Source: Aquibium pacificus (GTDB lineage: Bacteria; Pseudomonadota; Alphaproteobacteria; Rhizobiales; Rhizobiaceae). Taken from it: a stretch of DNA of 64,000 nt. The position numbers were made by a program, and so were the translations under genes. Positions 33,128 to 41,351 of this stretch are shown in pieces (position 1 is the first letter of the stretch; the number at the start of each line of letters is the position of its first letter). The notes under the pieces are model-generated. The model worked only from the letters and a program-made list of their open reading frames with translations. It was not told the origin of the DNA and made no database searches. The DNA lies in assembly GCF_040839445.1 (NCBI RefSeq), contig NZ_JBDPGJ010000003.1, positions 62,001 to 126,000 on the forward strand, written 5' to 3'.

Positions 33128-34837
33128 CTGCAGAACCGGTGCACTGAAGGCGAAGATTTCGATCGGCGCCTTTTTGCCCTTGACGGAAATAGGCGGCAGC
33201 ACCCTTGCCGCCTTTTTCAGTTTATCGGGCAGGGCGTCCTGGACGTTGCGCGAGACGAGCGTCTGCGCCGGGTCCGCGGCCGAGCAGAGCCGCGCCGCCA
33301 GGTTCACGTGGTCGCCAAGCACCGTGAAGTCCTTTCGGTGGCTGCTACCCATGGCGCCCACGACCACTTCTCCGGAATTGATGCCGATCCCGATCTTGAG
33401 ATCCGCGGCCGTGTCGTCGGCCATTGCGTCCATCGCCTTCATCATGTCGATGGCGCATTCCACCGCATGCTTGGACATCTTGGCGCCCGCGAATACCGCC
33501 ATGATCTGGTCGCCGACGAACTTGTCGATGTCGCCGCCATGCGCCGTCACGATATCGGACAGCCTCTGGAAGTACTGGTTCAGAACGGTGACGACCTCTT
33601 CCGGCTCCCGGTTCTCCGAGAAGGCCGTGTAGCCGCGAATGTCGGCGAAGAGGATGGCGACGGTCCGGCGCTCCCCGCCGAGGGACACGGTCCTTTCGTC
33701 GCTCCCCTGGATCGCCTTCATCGTGCCGAGCGAGACGAATTTCTGCAGTTCGAAACGCTCGTTGAGCTGCACGATCATGTCGTTGAAGCGGTTTGCCAGA
33801 TCGCCGATCTCGTCATGCGAGCGCACGTTCCGCACGCGGATGTCGAGATTGCCCTTGGCGATCTCGGACGCCGCTTCTCCGATCCGCAGGATCGGCCGCG
33901 AAATGCCCAGCGCGAACAGGGTGGCCCCGGCGAGCGCGGCGGCCAGCCCGATCGCCAGCCACTGCGCCAGGCTGCGGATCATGTCGGTCACGGGACGGTA
34001 GGCGTCCGCTTCCGCCTTCTCGGCCATGATCGCCCATGGGAATGCGCGTGCCACCGCGATTGCGCCGAGCGAGATGGTACCGTCGTCCAGTTCGAACGGT
34101 TCGACTGCGATCGTCGCGTTCTTCACCGAGAGCATGTCCTGCGCCTTCGCAAGCACGGTCGCGTGATCGTAGTCGCCCTGCGTGCTTGCGAACACGATGC
34201 GTCCCTCCCGGTCGACGACGCGGATCGACCCGGTCTTGGCGAAGGGATCGTTGATGACGACATTCTTCAACCGCGCCAGGTCGATGCGCGCGTAGAGCGT
34301 CGCGGCGCGGTTCTGGATGCCGTCCGGGATCGGCAGGGCAAGGGTGGCGAGCCAGTCCCCCGTCTCGGCGAGGTACGCCACCTGCGTTGCGGCGCGTGAG
34401 GCGGTCTCTTCGGGCAGCGTGTCCGCGTCCACGCGCAGGACGTCGAGCGGCGAGGAGAAATGCTGCTGCAGCTTCTTGAAGAAGCTTTCCTGGACCACCA
34501 CGATCGGTCGCGGCAATCCCTCGACGTTCACCTGAAGTGACACGACGTCCGGAAGATCGGCGATGCCCTGCTTCAGCACGACGATCTTCTCGTCGAAGCC
34601 GAGCTTGTCGCCGCTCAGCGCGTTGCGGATCAGGTCGAGCGGCGTGAAGAGCGTGAACTCGAGAAAATCGTTGAACTCGTCGGTGACCTTGTTGACGGTC
34701 ACGGCCAGCTGCTCGTTGGCGGCGCTCTTCAACTCGTCGCGGGCAACCCTGATCACCGACTGGCCGGCGACGATCAGCGGCAGCGCGGCGATGACCGCCG
34801 TGAAGATGAGCATTTTCGTCCTGAGATTGAGGCGCAT
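33119..34837 (-). CDS. Membrane class III adenylate/guanylate cyclase with Cache-like sensor and HAMP
   Basis: This is a 572-residue signalling enzyme. A membrane segment (about residues 8-26) is followed by a periplasmic Cache-like domain (about 30-280), a second segment (about 283-305), a HAMP linker (RPILRIGEAASEIAKGNLDI) and a catalytic domain from about residue 380. Both metal-binding aspartates are visible, in ILFADIRGYTAFSE and KFVGDQIMAVF; GINSGEVVVGAMGS and DHVNLAARLCS follow. It makes cAMP or cGMP in response to a periplasmic signal. It is 121 bases downstream of the giant PKD gene on the same strand, so it may belong to that operon. No downstream effector gene is visible. Confidence 0.92.
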   Translation of the reverse strand: MRLNLRTKMLIFTAVIAALPLIVAGQSVIRVARDELKSAANEQLAVTVNKVTDEFNDFLEFTLFTPLDLIRNALSGDKLGFDEKIVVLKQGIADLPDVVSLQVNVEGLPRPIVVVQESFFKKLQQHFSSPLDVLRVDADTLPEETASRAATQVAYLAETGDWLATLALPIPDGIQNRAATLYARIDLARLKNVVINDPFAKTGSIRVVDREGRIVFASTQGDYDHATVLAKAQDMLSVKNATIAVEPFELDDGTISLGAIAVARAFPWAIMAEKAEADAYRPVTDMIRSLAQWLAIGLAAALAGATLFALGISRPILRIGEAASEIAKGNLDIRVRNVRSHDEIGDLANRFNDMIVQLNERFELQKFVSLGTMKAIQGSDERTVSLGGERRTVAILFADIRGYTAFSENREPEEVVTVLNQYFQRLSDIVTAHGGDIDKFVGDQIMAVFAGAKMSKHAVECAIDMMKAMDAMADDTAADLKIGIGINSGEVVVGAMGSSHRKDFTVLGDHVNLAARLCSAADPAQTLVSRNVQDALPDKLKKAARVLPPISVKGKKAPIEIFAFSAPVLQPV

Positions 34838-34958
34838 GCTGCTCGTCCCGTCGGGGCTCCCCTCCCTTCACCGGGCAAGACTGGTCGAATCCGACCCTCT
34901 CCGGGCCACTCATGGCACAATGGAGCTCGGAATCAGCCCCCCGCCCGAGAAGCATCGG

Positions 34959-37900
34959 TCACTCTAGAGCATCTTGCCCCGGTTCGGAAAGCAGAGACGA
35001 CTGCTGGCGCAGGCGCGCCCGGATCGTCACGGTGTCGGTGGCGACGCTGCAATCGAGGCCGTGCTCGTCGCTCGTCGTCAGTTCCGCGGTGACGGTGCCG
35101 GGCTCGGTGATTTCGACGCGCACCTTCTCGCCGTCGAGTTCGTACCCGTTTGACAGCGACCAGTAGTGGTCGAGGGCGTCCCCGTCGGGATCGCGCGACC
35201 CGCTCGCGTCGAGCACGTAGCTGTCGACCGCGCCGCCGACGTAGATGTCGCTGTCGGGCCCGGCATCTGCGACCGGCGGCGCGTTGACGAAGATGTCGAC
35301 CGTCTCGATCACGGATGCGCAGGAGGACCCCGACCTGTCCGTCACCATCAGCCTGACCGGGTAGGTGCCGGGCGCCGAGAACGCGTGCGAGACCTTGTCT
35401 CCCACTGCCAGCTGGCCGTCGCCGAAGTCCCAGTCGTAGGTGGCGATCTCGCCGTCCGCGTCGAACGACCGGCTCGCGTCGAAGGAGACGACCGTCCCGG
35501 GGCAGGTCTTCCGCTCCGTGTCGACGATCGGCACCGGCGGACGGTTCACCTTCACGAGCCTGGCGATCGGGGTAAGCAGCATTTCGCCGGCGCGATCGAG
35601 CGGTCCGGTTACGCCGACCGAGTAGGTGCCGGGCTGGGCGAAGCTGTGTTCCGCCGTCTCGCCAAGAGCTTGCGAACCGTCGCCGAAGCTCCACCGGAGC
35701 GCCTGGGGGTCGTCGACCGCCGGCAGGTTCGAAAGCGAGAAGCGAAGAGATTCGCCCGCGCAGGCCGCCTCGGCCGTGACGATCTGCGTGCGCGGCGCGT
35801 CCGCCACCTCCACCAGGAACTCGGCCGTGTCCTCGGCATTGACCAGTCCCGTGCCGTCGCTGACCGTGAGGCTCGCCCGGTAGCGCCCGGGTTCGCGCCA
35901 GATATGACGGACCTCGACGCCGGCTGCCGTGCCGCCGTCGCCAAAATCCCACCGGTATTCGGCGATGCCGCCGTCTGGGTCACGCGAACCGGCGGCCGAT
36001 AGTTCGAGCGGCTGGTCCACCTCGACCGCCCCGTTTCCGGCGACCACCGCGGTCGGCGCGGCGTTCACTGTCACGAGATGGATCGCGTCCGCGCTCGCGC
36101 AGCCGCTGGCATCCTGCCCCGACAGCGCCTTCAACTGGACGCGGTAGACGCCTGGCTCGGCAAAGGCGTGGCGCACGATGGCGCCGGAACCGGTCGAACC
36201 ATCGCCGAAGTCCCATTCGTGGCCGGTCACCTGGCCGCCGTCGATGAAGGATGGCTGTCCGTCGAACACGACCTCCTCGCCAACCGCTGCCGCCTTCTGC
36301 GCGGCGATCACGGCGCGAGGGGCGCTCAGCACCGTCACCTGCAGGTCGTCGCTGGAGACGGGCGAGCAGAGGCCCAGATTGTCGCCCTCGATCTGCAAAG
36401 TGACGCGATATGTGCCGGGGTCGGTGTAGGCATGCTCGGGCTGGTCGCCGCCGCCGGTTTGGCCGTCGCCGAAATCCCAGCTGAAGCGGTTAACCACGCC
36501 ATCGATATCGGTGGACTTGCGCCCGTCGAAACGGACCGTGGTGTTGGCGCAGACCTTGATGTCCTCGCCGGCATTCGCGACCGGTGCGGGCAGCACCGTC
36601 ATCAGCGTCTCGTCCGCGTGCGAGCCGTTGGCAAGCCCCGATTCATCCGTCACCTTCAGCCGCACGCTGTAGGTGCCGGGCTCCGCGAACGTCTTGGTGG
36701 GATTGACGATGTCAGACGTGCCGCCGTCGTCGAAATCCCAGGAATAGCGCAGCAGGCCATTGTCGGGATCGGTCGATGAACTTCCGTCGAAGACGACGAC
36801 GTCTCCGACGCAGGCCTGCCGGTTGTCTCCCGCGATCGCCTGCGGCGCGCGGTTGATGCGCACGGTCATGGCGTCGCTGTGCCGGGCGTTGGAGAGGTCG
36901 CTTCCGTCGTCGACCGTCAGCAGGACGGGATAGACGCCGCCGGTCGCATAGGTGTGCTCGACCATCGGCCCTTCCGCGAAATTCCCGTCGCCAAGGTCCC
37001 AGCGATAGGCCAGCCCGTCATTGTCGGCGTCGGCAGATGCGCTCGCGTCGAGCACGACCCGCAGGGTCTCGCTGAAGATGTCGCGGCCGGCCTCCGCGAC
37101 CGGGGCATGGTTCACCCGGATCGTGACGTCGTCCTGTGCCGTCCGGTTTCCGGCGCTCGAATCGTCCGTCACCGTCAGCGTCATCGTATAGACGCCGGGC
37201 TCGTCGAACCGGTGTTCGATCCGGTCGCCTTCGAGCACGGTCTCGGTTCCGTTGACGTCCCAGCGCCAGGCAACGATCTCCCCGTCCGAATCGCTGGAGC
37301 GCTCGCCCGAGAGCGAAAACGCCTCGCCGGGCGCGACGCGGATGTCGGGGCCGGCGCTTGCCACCGGCGCCTGGTTGACCGTGACGCGGATCTGCGAGAA
37401 GTCGGTCGCGTTCTCGTGGCCGCTGTCGTCCGTGACGGTTAGTTCGACCGTGTAGATGCCGGGTTTAGCGAATGCATGAGTGACGACGTCGCCTTCCGCC
37501 TTCGTTCCGTCGCGGAAGTCCCACTGGTAGCGTGTGATCGCGCCGTCCGGATCGGCGGATCGGCGGCCGTCGAAGGTCAGCGTATCGCCAGGCGCCGCCA
37601 CCATGTCGAAGCCGGCGTCGGCGACCGGCATCGCGTTGACCACGACGGTCATCTCGTCCGCCGCGTCGTTGCGGATCGTGCCGGAATCGTCGGCGATCGA
37701 CAGGCGCACCCGATAGGTGCCGGGCGCCCGGTAGGTGTGGCTCACCCGTTCGCCGGACCCGGTATCCCCGTCGCCGAAATCCCACATGTACGACGCGATG
37801 GAGCCGTCGTCGTCGCGCGATGCCGAGGCGTCGAACTCCACCACCGACGCGGTGACGCTCTGGTCGGGACCCGCTTCCGCGACCGGCGGTTCATTGACGC

Positions 37901-40900
37901 GGATGACGCGTTCGGCGCTCGCCGTGTCGTTCGAAAGCCCGGAATCGTCCCGGATCGTCAGCCGCGCGACGTAGGTCCCGGACCGCGCGTAGGCATGGAC
38001 GGTCTCGCGGCCGTCGGCGCTCGATCCGTCACCGAAGTCCCACCTGTAGGACAGGATGTTGCCGTCCGGATCTGCGGATCGTGCTCCGCTGAAGGCCACG
38101 GGCTCGTCGATGGCCGCGGGCCTGTTTTCGTCGACCCGCGCGACCGGCGTCTCGTTGGGGGCGTCCAGCACGGTCACCGTCGTCGTGTCGCTGGCGTCGG
38201 CATTGTCCTGTCCGGAACCGTCCGTGACGGTCAGTGTGACCGTGTAGGTGCCCGGCTGGAAATAGGTGATCGACCGCCGCTCGCCCTGCGCCTTCTTGCC
38301 GTTGCCGAAATCCCAGCGGTAGCCGACCAGGTTGTTGTCGGGATCGGTGGACTGGCCGGCGTCGAAATCGACACGCTGTCCGACGATGGCGCTGCGATCG
38401 GGACCGGCCTCGGCGACCGGCCGCGCGTTGCGCCGCTCCTCCACGAAAGCAACGAACTTCTTCTCGGTGATGCCGTTGTCCAGACCCGAATCGTCGACCA
38501 GCGTAAGCTTTCCGAAATAGGTCCCCGGCGCGGCGTAGGCGTGTTCGACAACCGCCTCGTCGGAACCGGACCCGTCGCCGAAATCCCACCGGATGCGCGT
38601 CACGAGCCCGTCCGGATCGGCGGCGCGCCGGGCGTCGAAGGCATGCGCCACCCCGGTCTCCAGCGACAGTTCGTTGTCGATCGCGATTTCCGGCGCCTGG
38701 TTGTAGGGATGCGTTACCCTCACCGTGAAGCGCGCATCGCTCTCCGAGCCGCGGCGGCCGGAATCGTCGCGCACCAGCACATGCACCTCGTAGTCCCCGG
38801 GCGCCGCGTAGGCGTGCCTTGCCTGGAAGCCCGAAGCGCGCGCGCCGTCGCCAAAATCCCACTCGACCGCGACGACGTTGCCGTCCGGATCGGTGGTGCC
38901 CGTCGCGTCGAACTCGACGAGTTCGTTGACGAAGGCAGCGCGGTCGCCGCCGACGCGCACCTCCGGCGACAGGTTCGCCCGATTGGCGACGATCACCTCG
39001 AATTCGGTCCCGGCCCGGTCGTTCGGCTTGCCCGAATCGTCGGTGACGGTAAGCGACGCCCGGTAAGTCCCGGGGGTATGGTAGACATGGTCGACGCTCA
39101 TGCCGCTGCGAGTGACGCCGTCGCCGAAATCCCAGTCGTATGAGAGGATGGAGCCGTCCGGATCGCCGGAGAGCGCTCCGTCGAAGCGGACGGTCTCGCC
39201 GACGACTGCCTCCCGGTCGCCTCCCGCATCCGCGACCGGGGCTTCGTTGCCGGATTCCACGACAGTCACGGTATACTCCGCGCTCGTCGTCCCGTTCGCC
39301 AGCCCGGAATCGTCGGTGGCCTTGACCACGATCTTGTAGGTGCCGGGCGCGGCGAAGGAGTGCCGCACCACCGGCCTTCTGCCGTTCGCCCCGTCGCCGA
39401 AATCCCATTCCACGGCACTGATCGCGCCGTCGCCGTCGCGGGCGCCGGTGGCATCGAAGAGGCCCGGCATGCCGACGACCAGCCGGTCGGGAACCGCGAC
39501 CGCGTCGAGTTCGGGCGCCGCGTTGACGAAGACTTGTACCTCGTCTTTGGCGACGCTGTTCTCGGCGCCACGACCGTCATCGACGGTCAGTTGTACGGTG
39601 AAGGTGCCGGATGTTTCGAACCTGTGCGAAGCTTTCGACCCGTTCCTCGTGCTGTCGTCACCAAACTCCCAGGCGAAGCCGTGACGGTCGCCATCCGCGC
39701 CGCTCTCCTCGCCGGCGTCGAACGCAATCGTCTCGCCGAGCGCGATGCGCCTGTCGCCGCCGGCATTGGCGACGGGCGGGGCGTTGACGGCGACGGTGGC
39801 GCTGGCGGTGGCCTGGTTGCAGGGGTTGTCGGAACTGTCGGTGACGGTGAGGCCGACCGTGTAGGTGCCGAACGTTGCATAACGGTGCGCCGGCCGCCCG
39901 AAATCGGCGTCGCCGGCTTCCTGCACCAGCTCGGTGCCGTCGCCGAAAGTCCAGTGGTAGCGCGCAATCCGCGTGCCTTCCGGCAGCGACGGGCTGGTCG
40001 AGGCGGTGCCGTCGAAGCGCACCTCCGCGCCCTCGGCCACCAGTTCGGGCGCGGTGAAGGCGGCGACCGGCGGCGGCTTGACGAAGAAGGAGAAGTCGCG
40101 CGCGGCACCCCCCGCCACCATGCCGGACGCGTCGAACACCTCCAGCCGGGCAGGGTGAACGCCATAGTCCTCGAAGGCCTGCTCGATCGTCGCCCCGTCC
40201 TGCCACTGCCCGTCCGCGCCGAAGCGCCAGCGCCAGGTCAGCGGCTCGCCGTCGGGATCGACGGAAGCGGCCGCGTCGAAGCGCATCGAGCGGCAGGCCA
40301 GCGGCGTCACGTTGAGCGCGATCTCGGGGCGCCGGTTGGGAGAGAACACGCGCACGGGAAGCTCGACCGCCACCGGCCGCAGGGCCGGGTCGGCGCCGGC
40401 TTCGCCGATCACGCCGACGAAGACGGTCAGGTCGTTGGGCATCTCGCCGCCGCCGGCCGCCGTGACCGATCCCGCTTCGCCCGGCTCGTCGTCGCGCAGC
40501 GCCACCTCGGCGCGTCGCCACTCGCTCTTGCCGGAGGCCGCCAGCCCGATGGAACGAAAGCGGCCCTCGTAGGCGATGCGCCCGCCGGCCGCGTCGAAGT
40601 TCTCGATGCCGAGGGCTTCGGCATCGGCCGGCACGGCGAAGCGCAATTCGGCGAGCTGGCGTCCCGCGGGCACCTGGATCGTCGGGATATAGGCGTAGAG
40701 CCGCGCGCCGTCGGGCCTGCGGTTCTCGCTCTCCGACGAACTCAGCGCCACGTCGAAGACGTTGCCGTCATTGCCCGACACGCCCTCGACCAGGAACACG
40801 AACTCGCGGCGGTTCTCTCCGGCATCGGCGCCGTCAGCCGCGTTTGCGGAAAACAGCGTCACCCAGCGCCCGTCGGCCTCCTCGTCGCGACCGAACTCGA

Positions 40901-41351
40901 CCGTCCCGAGCGGTTCGCCGGTGACGCTCTCCTGCACCACCCCGGCCGCGTCGCGCCACAGCCGCGCTTCGCCGCCGGCGCCGAACAGGGCAAACCGGAT
41001 CGAGGAGTTGAAGCCGCCCTTCGGCTCGTCGATCGTGCCCCCGGTGTCGGGATCGAAGACCCGCACGTGCACCCGTCCGGTATCCGCCGGCACCGACAGC
41101 CGGATCAACTGCCGGAAATCATGATCCCCTTCGTTGATGCGAGCATCCGGCCCGAACGTCACCAGGCGGGGGCTGGTGGGTTCCTCGCGGATGCCGGCGA
41201 AGGCGGCGAGCCGCGGCAGGTTCTCGCGGATCGCGTCGGCGTGGACCCAGGCCATCACCGGCGCCAATACCGAAACCATGCCGATGAGCATCAGTGCCAG
41301 CATGCGTCCGAGCGTGGTGCCGAGGAGGGCGGAAAGCAGCCGGCCGATCAT
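34959..41351 (-). CDS. Giant PKD-repeat periplasmic/surface protein (2130 residues)
   Basis: An N-terminal hydrophobic segment (about residues 12-37) acts as signal or anchor. A non-repeat domain of about 300 residues opens with SPRLVTFGPDARINEGDHDF. From about residue 360 to the C-terminus come roughly 20 PKD-like modules, each marked by a W-D-F-G-D-G type strand (for example YDWDFGDG, VEWDFGDG, YRWDFGNG) and a PGTY block. Several C-terminal modules have paired cysteines, pointing to an oxidising compartment. PKD modules are beta-sandwich spacers in surface and periplasmic proteins. No catalytic domain, sorting motif or T1SS tail is seen. The ATG overlaps the stop of the 953-residue paralogue (ATGA). 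Its first 530 residues are almost identical to that protein. Confidence 0.93.
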   Translation of the reverse strand: MIGRLLSALLGTTLGRMLALMLIGMVSVLAPVMAWVHADAIRENLPRLAAFAGIREEPTSPRLVTFGPDARINEGDHDFRQLIRLSVPADTGRVHVRVFDPDTGGTIDEPKGGFNSSIRFALFGAGGEARLWRDAAGVVQESVTGEPLGTVEFGRDEEADGRWVTLFSANAADGADAGENRREFVFLVEGVSGNDGNVFDVALSSSESENRRPDGARLYAYIPTIQVPAGRQLAELRFAVPADAEALGIENFDAAGGRIAYEGRFRSIGLAASGKSEWRRAEVALRDDEPGEAGSVTAAGGGEMPNDLTVFVGVIGEAGADPALRPVAVELPVRVFSPNRRPEIALNVTPLACRSMRFDAAASVDPDGEPLTWRWRFGADGQWQDGATIEQAFEDYGVHPARLEVFDASGMVAGGAARDFSFFVKPPPVAAFTAPELVAEGAEVRFDGTASTSPSLPEGTRIARYHWTFGDGTELVQEAGDADFGRPAHRYATFGTYTVGLTVTDSSDNPCNQATASATVAVNAPPVANAGGDRRIALGETIAFDAGEESGADGDRHGFAWEFGDDSTRNGSKASHRFETSGTFTVQLTVDDGRGAENSVAKDEVQVFVNAAPELDAVAVPDRLVVGMPGLFDATGARDGDGAISAVEWDFGDGANGRRPVVRHSFAAPGTYKIVVKATDDSGLANGTTSAEYTVTVVESGNEAPVADAGGDREAVVGETVRFDGALSGDPDGSILSYDWDFGDGVTRSGMSVDHVYHTPGTYRASLTVTDDSGKPNDRAGTEFEVIVANRANLSPEVRVGGDRAAFVNELVEFDATGTTDPDGNVVAVEWDFGDGARASGFQARHAYAAPGDYEVHVLVRDDSGRRGSESDARFTVRVTHPYNQAPEIAIDNELSLETGVAHAFDARRAADPDGLVTRIRWDFGDGSGSDEAVVEHAYAAPGTYFGKLTLVDDSGLDNGITEKKFVAFVEERRNARPVAEAGPDRSAIVGQRVDFDAGQSTDPDNNLVGYRWDFGNGKKAQGERRSITYFQPGTYTVTLTVTDGSGQDNADASDTTTVTVLDAPNETPVARVDENRPAAIDEPVAFSGARSADPDGNILSYRWDFGDGSSADGRETVHAYARSGTYVARLTIRDDSGLSNDTASAERVIRVNEPPVAEAGPDQSVTASVVEFDASASRDDDGSIASYMWDFGDGDTGSGERVSHTYRAPGTYRVRLSIADDSGTIRNDAADEMTVVVNAMPVADAGFDMVAAPGDTLTFDGRRSADPDGAITRYQWDFRDGTKAEGDVVTHAFAKPGIYTVELTVTDDSGHENATDFSQIRVTVNQAPVASAGPDIRVAPGEAFSLSGERSSDSDGEIVAWRWDVNGTETVLEGDRIEHRFDEPGVYTMTLTVTDDSSAGNRTAQDDVTIRVNHAPVAEAGRDIFSETLRVVLDASASADADNDGLAYRWDLGDGNFAEGPMVEHTYATGGVYPVLLTVDDGSDLSNARHSDAMTVRINRAPQAIAGDNRQACVGDVVVFDGSSSTDPDNGLLRYSWDFDDGGTSDIVNPTKTFAEPGTYSVRLKVTDESGLANGSHADETLMTVLPAPVANAGEDIKVCANTTVRFDGRKSTDIDGVVNRFSWDFGDGQTGGGDQPEHAYTDPGTYRVTLQIEGDNLGLCSPVSSDDLQVTVLSAPRAVIAAQKAAAVGEEVVFDGQPSFIDGGQVTGHEWDFGDGSTGSGAIVRHAFAEPGVYRVQLKALSGQDASGCASADAIHLVTVNAAPTAVVAGNGAVEVDQPLELSAAGSRDPDGGIAEYRWDFGDGGTAAGVEVRHIWREPGRYRASLTVSDGTGLVNAEDTAEFLVEVADAPRTQIVTAEAACAGESLRFSLSNLPAVDDPQALRWSFGDGSQALGETAEHSFAQPGTYSVGVTGPLDRAGEMLLTPIARLVKVNRPPVPIVDTERKTCPGTVVSFDASRSFDADGEIATYDWDFGDGQLAVGDKVSHAFSAPGTYPVRLMVTDRSGSSCASVIETVDIFVNAPPVADAGPDSDIYVGGAVDSYVLDASGSRDPDGDALDHYWSLSNGYELDGEKVRVEITEPGTVTAELTTSDEHGLDCSVATDTVTIRARLRQQSSLLSEPGQDALE
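39749..41165. repeat. Near-identical 1417-bp block, copy A (in giant PKD gene)
   Basis: This segment matches 42691-44107 at a constant offset of 2942 bases with no net insertion or deletion. The two encoded stretches (about 470 residues) differ at roughly ten positions by eye (for example L/M, EA/KT, F/L, V/A, T/R). It encodes the N-terminal domain and first two PKD modules. Such similarity inside diverged genes points to recent duplication or gene conversion. Confidence 0.9.
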